Positions 17,842 to 27,105 of a DNA stretch of 64,000 nt are shown here, piece after piece (the stretch's first letter is position 1; every line of letters starts with the position of its first letter). Origin of the DNA: Bacteroidales bacterium (GTDB taxonomy: Bacteria; Bacteroidota; Bacteroidia; Bacteroidales; GCA-2748055); contig JAIOZM010000007.1 in the NCBI GenBank assembly GCA_021740585.1, forward strand, positions 1 through 64,000, read 5' to 3'. The position numbers and the translations under genes are program-made. Under the pieces are notes generated by a model. It was given only the letters and a program-made list of their open reading frames with translations. It made no database searches and was not told the DNA's origin.

Positions 17842-18594
17842 TTATCTGCTTTCTAAATTCCAGATTTTCCAGGATTCTTCAGCCTGATTGATAAGCATCT
17901 GATAACCATTAAGTACCTTCGCACCCTTCTCCATTGCCTTCTTCATAAATAAAGTAAGTTCAGGATTATAAACCAAATCGAATACAAGGTGTTCAGGTGT
18001 CAAAAAGTTATATGGAATATCCGGACAAACATCAACATTTGGGAAAGTGCCTATGGGACTGCAATTTACTATTAAATGATGATTTTCAATCATTTTAGCA
18101 TCGATGTCTTTGTAACCGGCATCTGCTTTTTCCTTCTGTCTGCTCACCTTAGTTATTGAAAAGCCGGCACTCTTTAAAGCGTATGAAATAGCCTTAGAGG
18201 CTCCACCTGTCCCTAAGATTATTGCTGAGGTAATTTCAGGTGTAAGATAGGGTTTAAGGGAATTCAGAAATCCCGGGGCATCTGTATTAAATCCGGTCAG
18301 AATGCGTTTTCCATTGTCCTTTTCAATCTTAATGGTGTTTACAGCACCAATTCTCTCCGCAGTATCGTCCAGATTATCCAGGAATTTAATAACTTTTTCT
18401 TTATATGGAATGGTAACATTCAGTCCTCTTAATGCGGGATTTGTGTCTAATAATAGAGGAAGCTGCTCAATGGTTTCGATCGGAAAATTTAAGTATTTGG
18501 AATCTGTGATATTTTCTTTGGCGAATTTTTCAGCAAAATAATTCACCGAAAATGAGTGGCCGAGAGGATATCCGATTAAACCATAAACCTTCAT
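17842..18594 (-). CDS. aroE: Shikimate dehydrogenase AroE
   Basis: AroE reduces 3-dehydroshikimate to shikimate with NADPH in aromatic amino acid synthesis. The 250 residues include the substrate site GYPLGHSFS (residues ~6-14), the catalytic lysine in NVTIPYKEKV, and NTDAPGF. The nucleotide-binding loop is GTGGASKAI, and a C-terminal helix carries GYQMLINQAEESW. It is slightly shorter than the E. coli enzyme, as is usual in Bacteroidota. It starts 4 bp after the DUF368 gene stop and is thus translationally linked in the comA-DUF368-aroE operon. Confidence 0.95.
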   Translation of the reverse strand: MKVYGLIGYPLGHSFSVNYFAEKFAKENITDSKYLNFPIETIEQLPLLLDTNPALRGLNVTIPYKEKVIKFLDNLDDTAERIGAVNTIKIEKDNGKRILTGFNTDAPGFLNSLKPYLTPEITSAIILGTGGASKAISYALKSAGFSITKVSRQKEKADAGYKDIDAKMIENHHLIVNCSPIGTFPNVDVCPDIPYNFLTPEHLVFDLVYNPELTLFMKKAMEKGAKVLNGYQMLINQAEESWKIWNLESR

Positions 18595-18598
18595 TATA

Positions 18599-19519
18599 TT
18601 AGTCTTTTGAAGCTCCGGCTAATTTTGAAATAAAAAATATGATGAGCAGGCCGGCTAATGCCAGTAGAATAGCAGGATAAAAATCGCCTGTCAAACCGGT
18701 ATCGGGAGGGAGGATGTTACGTTGGATTAAAGGCTGTAATTCTCCATGCCTGTCGGTAAAACTTTTAAGTGTTTCCTTCCATGGCCAAATTTTATTTAAT
18801 GAGCCTCCCATAAATCCGGCTAAAAGTGCAATGGTCTGAAACCTGAATTTTTTCAGCAGCCAGGAAAGGAGGTTTGAAAAAGAGATAATCCCAACCACCG
18901 CTCCTGCAGCAAATACTGCAATAACAGAAATTTTAAACTCAGTTACTGCCGAAAGAATGTACTGGTATTTCCCCAATAGAACCAGAATAAAGCTTCCTGA
19001 AATTCCGGGTAAAATCATAGCGCAAATTGCAATGGCACCGGAAAGAAAAACAAACCATAATTCGGTTGACGTTTCGGTAGGCGTAATCGTTGTAATCCAA
19101 TACGCCAGAATTATACCGACAACGAGAGAAACTGCGATACTAAAATTCCACTTCTTAATGTCCTTAAGAATATAAATTACCGATGCTACAATGAGACCGA
19201 AAAAGAAAGACCATATATAAACAGGTTTATTTTTAAGGAGGTATTCTATTAGATGAGCTAAAGAAAAAATACTGATAAGTATCCCTGAGAAGACCGCTAA
19301 TAAAAAATAGCCGTTAATTTTAGCCCAGAAATCTTTAATTCTAAATTTCAAGACCAATTTCAGGGCTTCAGCATCCAGCGACTTTATTGAATTTATAAGT
19401 TCTTCGTAAATACCGGTGATAAAGGCTATGGTGCCACCGGAAACACCGGGAACAACATCAGAAGCTCCCATTCCTATTCCTTTCAACCAAAGAATAAAGT
19501 ACTCTTTTAGCGATCTCAT
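18599..19519 (-). CDS. DUF368 membrane protein, predicted undecaprenyl-phosphate translocase (PopT-like)
   Basis: The 306-residue protein has about eight to nine hydrophobic segments. It shows the DUF368 N-terminal signature GIGMGASDVVPGVSGGTIAFITGIYEELI (residues ~15-43) and the mirrored internal repeat MILPGISGSFILVLLGKYQYIL. DUF368 proteins (PopT) have been reported to return undecaprenyl phosphate across the cytoplasmic membrane for cell-envelope synthesis; the transfer of this function here is by family. Its ATG overlaps the comA stop (ATGA), so the two are translationally coupled. The last residues are a short polar tail. Confidence 0.9.
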   Translation of the reverse strand: MRSLKEYFILWLKGIGMGASDVVPGVSGGTIAFITGIYEELINSIKSLDAEALKLVLKFRIKDFWAKINGYFLLAVFSGILISIFSLAHLIEYLLKNKPVYIWSFFFGLIVASVIYILKDIKKWNFSIAVSLVVGIILAYWITTITPTETSTELWFVFLSGAIAICAMILPGISGSFILVLLGKYQYILSAVTEFKISVIAVFAAGAVVGIISFSNLLSWLLKKFRFQTIALLAGFMGGSLNKIWPWKETLKSFTDRHGELQPLIQRNILPPDTGLTGDFYPAILLALAGLLIIFFISKLAGASKD

Positions 19520-20298
19520 AATTTACGGCCCTGAAGTTCTTTTGGTAAGAAATTAAAAAAAGTATCCCCTCTTAATCCAAGTCTCAAAGCTTCCAGCGCT
19601 ACTACTTCGGCTGGAGCAATATTTCCAAGATTAACATTTGCGCCCAAAAGATCTATAAACCAGTGCTGCTGATTCTTTATTGGAGCTTCCCATAATACAT
19701 TTTCGCCTTTTACGGTTTCCAGGATATCATTTACCAGTTCAATGTTAGCAGAACCATCGCTGTTATAAATACCAATTGTGCCGCTTTCCCGGGCTTCTGC
19801 GATAACTTTCCATGCACCGGCCTCGAGTTCGTTTTTCATAAATTGAACCCATACCTCGTGAGGAATTTCAACGCCCTTCACTTTTGATCCAACTTCAGAC
19901 AATACTCTAAAATCTTTACTCAACTTCCTTACATATTCAAGCTTTTCATTGGGCTCAATACGCATGGAACCATCAGAAACTTCAACTGTTTCCATACCCA
20001 TTTTGGTGATAAAACTTCTGAAGTCATCAAACTTATTTCTCACAATAAATGCTTCAAACAAAGTTCCTCCAAAATAAGGTTCCAGATCGGCTTGCCGGTA
20101 AGCTTTTATTTTTTCCTCCACTTGCTTGGCAAAGATTGCCGTTCCAAAGCCAAATTTTACAAGATCAGTAAATTCTGCACTGCTATCTATAAAATTATGT
20201 GCTTCATTCAGGCTCAATCCTTTGTCCATCATCATGGTCAATCCTGAGTTTCTTGGTTTGGCGGGTCTATCGGGCAGAAATGAGATTTTTGTATTCAT
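19516..20298 (-). CDS. comA: Phosphosulfolactate synthase (ComA family)
   Basis: ComA joins sulfite to phosphoenolpyruvate to make phosphosulfolactate, the first step of coenzyme M synthesis in methanogens. The 260-residue protein shows the family's TIM-barrel landmarks: PRNSGLTMMMDKGL at the N-terminus, VKFGFGTAIF, YFGGTLFEAF, VEVSDGSMRI, EVGSK and IAEARESGTIGIY. The length is normal. In Bacteroidota the product's fate is not established; sulfonate lipids or sulfolactate are possible. No comB/comC-like genes lie nearby. It leads a tight comA-DUF368-aroE unit, with a TAATTTTA -7-like box about 25 bp upstream, and follows a TPR gene by 91 bp. Confidence 0.9.
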   Translation of the reverse strand: MNTKISFLPDRPAKPRNSGLTMMMDKGLSLNEAHNFIDSSAEFTDLVKFGFGTAIFAKQVEEKIKAYRQADLEPYFGGTLFEAFIVRNKFDDFRSFITKMGMETVEVSDGSMRIEPNEKLEYVRKLSKDFRVLSEVGSKVKGVEIPHEVWVQFMKNELEAGAWKVIAEARESGTIGIYNSDGSANIELVNDILETVKGENVLWEAPIKNQQHWFIDLLGANVNLGNIAPAEVVALEALRLGLRGDTFFNFLPKELQGRKL

Positions 20299-20389
20299 AG
20301 TTATAGTTTTTGAGTAAGGCTAAAATTATGTTGATTTGTTAAACGTAAATCTCACGATTTAATAATCATTTTGGAGATTTTTAACAAAC

Positions 20390-21796
20390 TCAGGATTTAG
20401 GTTTCAGCAGGTTTTTAATTTTTTTTAGATTTTCCCCTTCAGGATAAACTTTATAAAACAGTTTCAGTCCACCTTCTCCCTGGCCGAGTGCTTTTCCAAA
20501 AAAACTATATCCTGTTTTCCTGTCCTTCAACCGAAAATACAATGCCGCAATTACATAGAGAATATCCTGTGAACTCTTATTATGTTTATTAGCTTCTAAT
20601 AAAATCAGAAGGGCATCATTATAATTATTATCGTCAATATACAAAAATGCCAATCGTATCCATGCTTCCCTATCCTGAGGATCTAATTTACAAACCTGTG
20701 TAAAGCATTTAATAGCTTCTTCAATAAGACTTTGTGTGGAATAAATTTCACCTAAAGTAAACCAATATTCTGTATTATCTCTGTCAAAATCGATAGCTTT
20801 CAGAATATAAGTCCGGGCTTCACTAAGTTTCTCCATTTGCATATAGGCCAGTCCGGCACCATACCAGCCGTCTGAATAGCTATTGTCCAGTTCTATGATG
20901 TGTTTGTAAATTTTTAAAGCTTTTTTATAGAGATCCAATTCTTCGTAGCACTCACCAAGAAAATTCCATGCTTGCAAATTTTCAGGCTCCAACTTAAGGA
21001 AGTCCTTATAAATTTGTATAGCCTCTAAGTAATTATTCTCATCGGCATAAATATGTGCTTTATTAAAATAGGCCAGTCCATACGATGGATTTATGGCAAT
21101 AGCATAATCATAGCACTCGTGAGCCTTGGCTAAATTATTAATTTTCGTGTAAATCACACCCAGATTATGCCATACATTCTCGGAATAAGAATCCACGTCG
21201 AGGTACTTATTGTAGTACTTAATGCTGTTTTCAAAGTTCTGAATTCTTTCATAATAATAACCCAGATCATAAAGAACAGATAAATTATTTGGCTCTGCCT
21301 CATCGGCTTTTTTCAGGTATTTTAATGCCAGATTATACTGCCGGGCATTTTCGAAAGCTATACTTATATTAATATATATTTCTGCAGAATCTTCTTCAGA
21401 TTTTTTCAAAGCCTGATCAAAGACTTTTTCAGCTTCTTTGAATTTCGATAAACTTACGAGGGCAGTTCCTTTTAGTAAATAGTAATCGGCATCATTCTTT
21501 TCGTAGTTTGCAAATTTTTCGAGGTTCTCAAGGGCACGATCTGCGTCGCCCGATTCCAATTGAATATGGATGAGTTTTATCCTTATTTCGTAAGAACCCG
21601 GATGTTGTTTTATGGCTTTTTCTGCCGCCTCTGAAGCCTGACTAAAATCGTTCCTGTCGAGATAATAATCAATAATTTCTTCAAATTCCTCGACATCAAA
21701 AAAATAGGATCTTCTTTCCTTCAACATATCTTCATACTTCTGAAGCACCAGTTGAAATTCATTTTCATTTTGCATCATCCCTTGTCCTTTATCCAT
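20390..21796 (-). CDS. Tetratricopeptide-repeat protein
   Basis: The protein has 468 residues with no signal peptide or membrane segment. From about residue 35 to 440 it is made of roughly twelve TPR helical pairs (for example AWNFLGECYEELDLYKKALK, GWYGAGLAYMQMEKLSEA). It is therefore a cytoplasmic scaffold that binds other proteins. I see no catalytic domain. I use the ATG at 21796, because a good TAATTTTG promoter box lies 20 bp upstream; internal Met codons at residues 7-8 are alternatives. It precedes comA on the same strand and may form the head of that operon. Confidence 0.85.
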   Translation of the reverse strand: MDKGQGMMQNENEFQLVLQKYEDMLKERRSYFFDVEEFEEIIDYYLDRNDFSQASEAAEKAIKQHPGSYEIRIKLIHIQLESGDADRALENLEKFANYEKNDADYYLLKGTALVSLSKFKEAEKVFDQALKKSEEDSAEIYINISIAFENARQYNLALKYLKKADEAEPNNLSVLYDLGYYYERIQNFENSIKYYNKYLDVDSYSENVWHNLGVIYTKINNLAKAHECYDYAIAINPSYGLAYFNKAHIYADENNYLEAIQIYKDFLKLEPENLQAWNFLGECYEELDLYKKALKIYKHIIELDNSYSDGWYGAGLAYMQMEKLSEARTYILKAIDFDRDNTEYWFTLGEIYSTQSLIEEAIKCFTQVCKLDPQDREAWIRLAFLYIDDNNYNDALLILLEANKHNKSSQDILYVIAALYFRLKDRKTGYSFFGKALGQGEGGLKLFYKVYPEGENLKKIKNLLKPKS

Positions 21797-21815
21797 ATTC
21801 TTCTTAACTAGTTTG

Positions 21816-21823
21816 CAAAATTA
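21816..21823 (-). promoter_or_regulatory. -7 box for the TPR-comA cluster
   Basis: On the minus strand this reads TAATTTTG, a match to TAnnTTTG, 20 bp before the TPR gene's ATG. Confidence 0.6.
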
Positions 21824-21867
21824 AAAATATTTTACAATTGAATCCTTTAAGTTAGCTTTTTTAGTCA

Positions 21868-24450
21868 TTAATTATTTTTCAGGTTTGTCTCCCTTGATTT
21901 AACTCGTGCACTCTGATAGTATCTTGAAATTAATGCGTTTTTTAAATCAGAAAGATCGTTCAACAGGTCAGTATGACTGGCAAGATCAACGGTAATAATA
22001 TCCCAGTAATCATTAAGTTCTGATATTAAAGATTCACCGGTTTTACTTATTCGCAGATTATATCCGAGTTTATCTAAATCAATAATTGTAGCCGATAATT
22101 TATAATAAGTATCATTAAACATAACAAGTGTTCTGGCTGTTTCCTTACCGTACAACATCACTAAGATTTTCCAGCTCGAGAACGAGGGACTATAGGCAGA
22201 GGAGTTCCATAAATAATCCAATGAACTTAATAAACGAATTACATTCAATTCTGAAAACTTTTCAAGATCTAAAACACATTCATTATTCAGCATTTCAGGT
22301 GAAATTCCGATCAGATTGGTGTCGAAACCATGAAATAAGCTACCTGTTAGGGCTCTTCCAGGATAAATTGAATAATAACTGCCTGTTACACAGCTCTCTT
22401 TTCTGATATTTGAATGCTTGCTTAGTAAACTTACCGATTTCCCAGTATAATTAAACAAATCGGAAGGATCGATAAACTCAGGAAATTCACCCGCTCCTGT
22501 CCACAATATTCGGTCAAAATTGATAGCTGATTGCTGTAAATTTTCAAAATATAAATTACTCGCCAACTTTTTATTTTTCAGTTCTGCATTCGATAAAAAG
22601 TAGGGATAAAGGTATTTGGGGGTTTCCTTGGATGTTTTTAATCCATTCGATAAGTTTCCCCAAAACATATTCGTCTCATTAAAAAAAGCGGTATAATTCT
22701 CAAGCTTCAGAAAATTTTGATTATTTCTATCTTGAATCTCCCATAAAAACCTGTCGGTAAAAATCCAGATATCAGGGCTGAAGGTTTCCATGCGATTCAC
22801 CATATTTGCCATTTCATCAGCATCTTTTCGCAACGAAGTCTGCAATTCCTTATCGCCGAATTTGCTACCGGTATCTAAAGCTTTTTGGGTATTGGTAAGT
22901 TTAACAGTTTCGAAAAATATTCCAGTTTTTATGTATGGGTGCAGATTTTGAAGTACTTTGAAATGATTATTCCATATCCGGCTCAAATTGTCGAGTTGTG
23001 CTACTGTTAAATCATCTGTGGCCGTTTTAACCACAAACTTATTAAATCCAAAGTTCTGTAATAAAAGAAGCCAATCGGAATATTTGGAATAGTTATCCTG
23101 AATAAAATAAGGAATTACTGCTGTTCTGTCGGTATAATCGGGGTAGTCGTTGATGTCATAATGATGATAAATTCCATTTACTTCATCAAATAATTGTGTT
23201 AATGTATTTATGGCCCGATCCAGCCCTTCAATATCGCTATAATTGATAAAAATTAGGTTTTCACCATTTTCAATTTTCTTAATTATATATGATTGTTCTT
23301 TATTTCCGAATTCTTGCAGAACCTGACGATCGGAAAATCCAGAGGACAAATCATTGAGACCAAAACTAATAACAAAAGGATATAATTCACTCGAATTTCG
23401 TTGGTATTTATGTAAGAAGTTAGTTCCGTTCTTCGCAAGCAGTCCTTTCTCCCGAAGCTTTTTCTGAAGATTATCAAAAAGGATACGCTCCTGGCTGTTT
23501 AAGATTTTTGGAAGTATGAACAGGGGTAGTTTTTCCTTTCCTGTTTCGCTTACTAACTTCAAATCCAATGGCGAATATTTCTCAATCTTTTGTGGAAGCG
23601 GCACCAGATATGCTGAATTGTTCAGAATGGTATCAAAATAGGGCTGGATTTGCTCGAGAAATGTAAAATTCTTGGAAGTATATTCAAACCTGACAAAATC
23701 AATATACATCTCTCCGGTTCCTTTTAAGCCTGCAAATACTTTAACATATCGGGTTTCATCAGGAATATTACCTTCCTCAAATGGAAAATTTCCCGCCCGG
23801 GCAACAATTTCTGCCCATCCAAATTCTTCAATCGTCTGATTCCCGGAAAAACTAAATCCTTTGAAAGCCTGATTGATTTCATAATCATACTCCGGATGAT
23901 ATGCGGCCGATTTAATTAGCACTTTATTTTTATCGTAATAGAACAGACGTATGTTAACAGCATCATAAACACCAGTCCCAAACCTATCCATATTGGATAT
24001 TATATTTTTCAGACGCAAATCCATTCTAAGCATATAATTCCCCGGAATAACCTTGATATAATCGCTAATAATTCCTTCACCCTGGTTATCGGTTTCATCG
24101 CATTTATCCTTAACTATCTTAATAGCATGGGTTCCTTTTGATGCTTCATCTGGGAAATAATTAAGTACATCCTCTGTATTTGTCCAAAATACATTCTCAC
24201 CAACTTTTTTCCAACCCGGCAAACTAAACGATGATTTCAAAGTATCGGTCATGTAAAACTTACCTTGTTCAAAAGAGGGATTCACAATAAGATTCTTCTT
24301 GTTAAATTCCTTTTTCCGGAGATTTTCGGGCACTTGCCCTGCATGCAGAGCCGACCATTGAACATTTGTGGATAATGACTGATTCTCCTGCTTACAGGAA
24401 CTCAGCCCCAATAAAATAATAAAAAAATATATGAAAACAGATCTTGCCAT
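21868..24450 (-). CDS. Lipoprotein resembling GH20/GH84 beta-N-acetylglucosaminidases, catalytic residues unclear
   Basis: The 860-residue protein starts with a lipoprotein signal (MARSVFIYFFIILLGLSSCK). Residues ~50-250 look like a carbohydrate-binding beta-sandwich (NPSFEQGKFY, IDFVRFEYTS). Residues ~285-430 resemble the GH20-type N-terminal alpha/beta domain (YLVPLPQKIEKY, QSYIIKK, LDRAINTLTQLF), ending in DYPDYTDRTAV, the place where GH84/GH20 barrels begin (DYPxFxxRG). A late LDYLWNSSAYSPSFSSW matches the GH84 segment DYLWNxxAYxPxxSW. I cannot find the acidic catalytic pair in the expected barrel position (KFVVKTATDDLT is one weak candidate). It may be an inactive or sugar-binding relative. 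A 13-bp inverted repeat lies just upstream. Confidence 0.6.
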   Translation of the reverse strand: MARSVFIYFFIILLGLSSCKQENQSLSTNVQWSALHAGQVPENLRKKEFNKKNLIVNPSFEQGKFYMTDTLKSSFSLPGWKKVGENVFWTNTEDVLNYFPDEASKGTHAIKIVKDKCDETDNQGEGIISDYIKVIPGNYMLRMDLRLKNIISNMDRFGTGVYDAVNIRLFYYDKNKVLIKSAAYHPEYDYEINQAFKGFSFSGNQTIEEFGWAEIVARAGNFPFEEGNIPDETRYVKVFAGLKGTGEMYIDFVRFEYTSKNFTFLEQIQPYFDTILNNSAYLVPLPQKIEKYSPLDLKLVSETGKEKLPLFILPKILNSQERILFDNLQKKLREKGLLAKNGTNFLHKYQRNSSELYPFVISFGLNDLSSGFSDRQVLQEFGNKEQSYIIKKIENGENLIFINYSDIEGLDRAINTLTQLFDEVNGIYHHYDINDYPDYTDRTAVIPYFIQDNYSKYSDWLLLLQNFGFNKFVVKTATDDLTVAQLDNLSRIWNNHFKVLQNLHPYIKTGIFFETVKLTNTQKALDTGSKFGDKELQTSLRKDADEMANMVNRMETFSPDIWIFTDRFLWEIQDRNNQNFLKLENYTAFFNETNMFWGNLSNGLKTSKETPKYLYPYFLSNAELKNKKLASNLYFENLQQSAINFDRILWTGAGEFPEFIDPSDLFNYTGKSVSLLSKHSNIRKESCVTGSYYSIYPGRALTGSLFHGFDTNLIGISPEMLNNECVLDLEKFSELNVIRLLSSLDYLWNSSAYSPSFSSWKILVMLYGKETARTLVMFNDTYYKLSATIIDLDKLGYNLRISKTGESLISELNDYWDIITVDLASHTDLLNDLSDLKNALISRYYQSARVKSRETNLKNN

Positions 24451-24486
24451 GTATACTGCGAATCAAAAAAAAATGTCTGTAAAGAT

Positions 24487-24514
24487 AACTATTTCCAATG
24501 AATTGGAAATAGTT
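24487..24514. promoter_or_regulatory. Perfect 13-2-13 inverted repeat, possible operator
   Basis: AACTATTTCCAAT and its exact reverse complement are separated by GA. It lies 37 bp upstream of the GH84-like lipoprotein gene and about 320 bp before ffh. No T-run follows, so an operator is more likely than a terminator. Confidence 0.5.
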
Positions 24515-24802
24515 AAAACCTAATCCTTAAACTACCCTGTTTAAACTGTTTAGAAAAAAAATGCAGTATTTCAAAAATAATTTAAAATATTACATTCGAA
24601 TTCATTGTTGTCCGGTAAAAATTCTTTAATCAGTGAATCTGTGGCATCCCAAATAAATACTTCATATTGAAATAAAGCTCATTATATATTCTTAAATGAA
24701 AAAACAATTCGATCGTTAAAATTCTGAGATTAATTAATTCAAATAATCCGATATTTATTCTGATACTGAACTTTTAGGCTTTCCCTTCTCATCAAAATTA
24801 TA
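24515..24802. other. Divergent intergenic region, no gene seen
   Basis: AT-rich sequence between the lipoprotein and ffh promoters. I see no ORF with coding character and no RNA gene. Confidence 0.4.
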
Positions 24803-24810
24803 TATTTTTG
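24803..24810 (+). promoter_or_regulatory. -7 box for ffh
   Basis: TATTTTTG fits TAnnTTTG. It is followed, 12 bp before the ATG, by CAGGAG, one of the few Shine-Dalgarno-like sites in the window; this decides the ffh start at 24832. Confidence 0.65.
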
Positions 24811-24831
24811 CAAACAAAAAAATTCAGGAGA

Positions 24832-26172
24832 ATGTTTGAAAAGTTAAGCGAAAGATTAGAAAGATCATTCAAAATTTTAAAAGGTCAGGGCACCATTACA
24901 GAGATTAACGTAGCAGAAACCCTAAAAGACGTTAGACGCGCGCTTCTCGATGCCGATGTGAACTTTAAAATAGCAAAGACTTTTACCGATACGGTTAAAG
25001 AAAAAGCTTTGGGTCAGAATGTATTAAATGCTGTTAAGCCCGGACAAATGATGATTAAAATTGTCCATGAGGAACTTACAAGTCTTATGGGCAATAGCAG
25101 CGTAGAAGTCAATCTTAAAGCCAATCCTTCAATAATACTGATAGCCGGATTACAAGGATCCGGTAAGACTACTTTTTCAGGAAAACTGGCTCATCACCTG
25201 AAAACCAAAAAGGGTAAGAATCCGCTTTTAGTGGCTTGCGACGTATACAGACCGGCAGCTATAGAACAATTAAAGGTTCTGGGAGGACAGATTGAAGTGC
25301 CGGTATATCTCGAAGAAGATCAGAAGGATCCCGTTAAAATTGCTAAAAACGCCATTAAGCAAGCAAAAAATTCCGGTAATAATGTAGTAATCATCGATAC
25401 AGCAGGCCGCTTGGCTATCGATAAGCTTATGATGGATGAAATTTCCGGTCTTAAAAAATCTCTAAGTCCGGATGAAATACTATTCGTAGTGGATTCCATG
25501 ACCGGACAAGATGCGGTTAATACTGCTGAAGAGTTCAACAGACAACTTGATTTTGACGGAGTTGTTCTTACAAAGCTGGATGGTGATACCCGAGGTGGAG
25601 CAGCCTTATCAATAAGATCGGTAGTAAATAAGCCAATTAAATTTGTGGGAACCGGCGAAAAAATGGATGCCATAGATGTATTCCATCCAAGCAGAATGGC
25701 CGACCGCATACTGGGAATGGGTGATATTGTTTCTCTGGTTGAGAGAGCTCAGGAACAATTCAATGCCGATGAAGCCCGGCTTCTTCAGAAAAAAATCGCT
25801 AAAAACCAATTTAGTTTTGATGATTTCCTTGCTCAGATTCAGCAAATTAAGAAAATGGGGAATATCAAAGAATTAGCCGGAATGATTCCCGGTGTTGGGA
25901 AAGCCATTAAAGATCTTGATATCGACGACGATGCTTTTGCAGGGATCGAAGCCATAATAAAATCAATGACTCCCGGTGAAAGGAACGATCCAACCGTATT
26001 AAACGGAAGCAGAAGGAAAAGGATAGCTGCCGGATCGGGCACCAATATACAAGAGGTAAACAGACTCATTAAGCAATTTGACGATACCCGTAAAATGATG
26101 AAAATGATGTCGGGCAGCAAAGGAAAAAATATGGCCAGAATGATGGGTAATATGCCGAAGATGGGGAGGTGA
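24832..26172 (+). CDS. ffh: Signal recognition particle protein Ffh
   Basis: Ffh binds 4.5S RNA and signal peptides of nascent chains and hands them to FtsY. From the ATG at 24832 (preceded by AGGAG) the protein is MFEKLSERLERSFK onward, 446 residues; the frame is open to a TTG 24 bp upstream, but that start lies at the promoter. The N domain is followed by the G domain with G1 GLQGSGKTTFSGKLA, DTAGRLAIDK and TKLDGDTRGGA. The C-terminal M domain has the RNA-binding GSRRKRIAAGSGT and a Met-rich end (MMKMMSGSKGKNMARMMG). The folD gene follows 42 bp later. Confidence 0.97.
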   Translation: MFEKLSERLERSFKILKGQGTITEINVAETLKDVRRALLDADVNFKIAKTFTDTVKEKALGQNVLNAVKPGQMMIKIVHEELTSLMGNSSVEVNLKANPSIILIAGLQGSGKTTFSGKLAHHLKTKKGKNPLLVACDVYRPAAIEQLKVLGGQIEVPVYLEEDQKDPVKIAKNAIKQAKNSGNNVVIIDTAGRLAIDKLMMDEISGLKKSLSPDEILFVVDSMTGQDAVNTAEEFNRQLDFDGVVLTKLDGDTRGGAALSIRSVVNKPIKFVGTGEKMDAIDVFHPSRMADRILGMGDIVSLVERAQEQFNADEARLLQKKIAKNQFSFDDFLAQIQQIKKMGNIKELAGMIPGVGKAIKDLDIDDDAFAGIEAIIKSMTPGERNDPTVLNGSRRKRIAAGSGTNIQEVNRLIKQFDDTRKMMKMMSGSKGKNMARMMGNMPKMGR

Positions 26173-26214
26173 TGCGATACATGCAGCTATTAGAAATAAA
26201 AAAACAATAAAATT

Positions 26215-27093
26215 ATGCAGCTTATTCAGGGAAAACTTATTGCCGATCAAATAAAGGAAGAAATTGCTGATGAAGTTAAAAAATTAACTGAGCAGGGAAA
26301 AAAAAGGCCTCATCTTGCAGCCATATTGGTTGGGCACGATGGCGGCAGTGAAACATATGTGGCTCATAAGGTAAAGGCCTGTGAGCAGGTTGGTTTTGAA
26401 TCGACTCTAATACGCTTTGAAGAAAATATCAGCGAAAATGAACTGCTGGAAAAAGTAAGGGAACTGAATGCCGACAAGGACGTTGATGGTTTTATTGTGC
26501 AACTCCCCCTGCCCTCTCATATTTCTGAAAATAAAGTTATTGAAACCATCGATCCTTCAAAGGATGTGGACGGATTTCACCCCATAAATCTGGGCCGGAT
26601 GGTCATAGGTTTACCCAGTTATGTATCTGCTACCCCGGCTGGAATACTGGAATTAATAAGAAGATACAATATTGAAACTGCAGGAAAACATTGTGTAGTT
26701 GTTGGAAGAAGTAATATTGTGGGTAAGCCCATGAGTATTTTGCTTGGTCAAAAAACAAATCCGGGAAATTGTACTGTTACTATGTGCCACAGCCGTACAA
26801 AAGATCTGGCTTCTATAACCCTTCAGGCCGACATTTTAATTGCTGCCCTTGGGAGTCCGGAATTTGTGACTCAAAATATGGTTAAGGAAGGTGCTGTTGT
26901 TATTGACGTTGGAACAAGCCGCGTCGCATCAACGGAAACAAAATCGGGATTCCGCCTTAAAGGAGATGTGAAATTCGATGAGGTCTCTCCAAAATGTTCC
27001 TATATTACTCCGGTACCGGGGGGCGTGGGACCAATGACTATTGTATCTTTGCTGAAGAATACATTGCTGGCTGCTAAGGGTGAGGTTTATTAA
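26215..27093 (+). CDS. folD: Bifunctional methylenetetrahydrofolate dehydrogenase/cyclohydrolase FolD
   Basis: FolD oxidises 5,10-methylene-THF to methenyl-THF and hydrolyses it to 10-formyl-THF. The 292 residues contain the active-site segment [16 protein letters not shown] with the catalytic lysine, the QLPLPSHI signature and [12 protein letters not shown]. They also contain GRSNIVGKP, the NADP-binding loop, and the closing [11 protein letters not shown]. All key motifs are intact and the length is standard. It lies behind ffh on the same strand and ends only 12 bp from the convergent argS. Confidence 0.97.
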   Translation: MQLIQGKLIADQIKEEIADEVKKLTEQGKKRPHLAAILVGHDGGSETYVAHKVKACEQVGFESTLIRFEENISENELLEKVRELNADKDVDGFIVQLPLPSHISENKVIETIDPSKDVDGFHPINLGRMVIGLPSYVSATPAGILELIRRYNIETAGKHCVVVGRSNIVGKPMSILLGQKTNPGNCTVTMCHSRTKDLASITLQADILIAALGSPEFVTQNMVKEGAVVIDVGTSRVASTETKSGFRLKGDVKFDEVSPKCSYITPVPGGVGPMTIVSLLKNTLLAAKGEVY

Positions 27094-27105
27094 TGTGGCG
27101 ATGAG

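Noticed and set aside
19516-20298. Evidence for a coenzyme M pathway
   Set aside because: Only the first enzyme is present; no comB, comC or methanogenesis gene lies in the window, so the pathway cannot be claimed.
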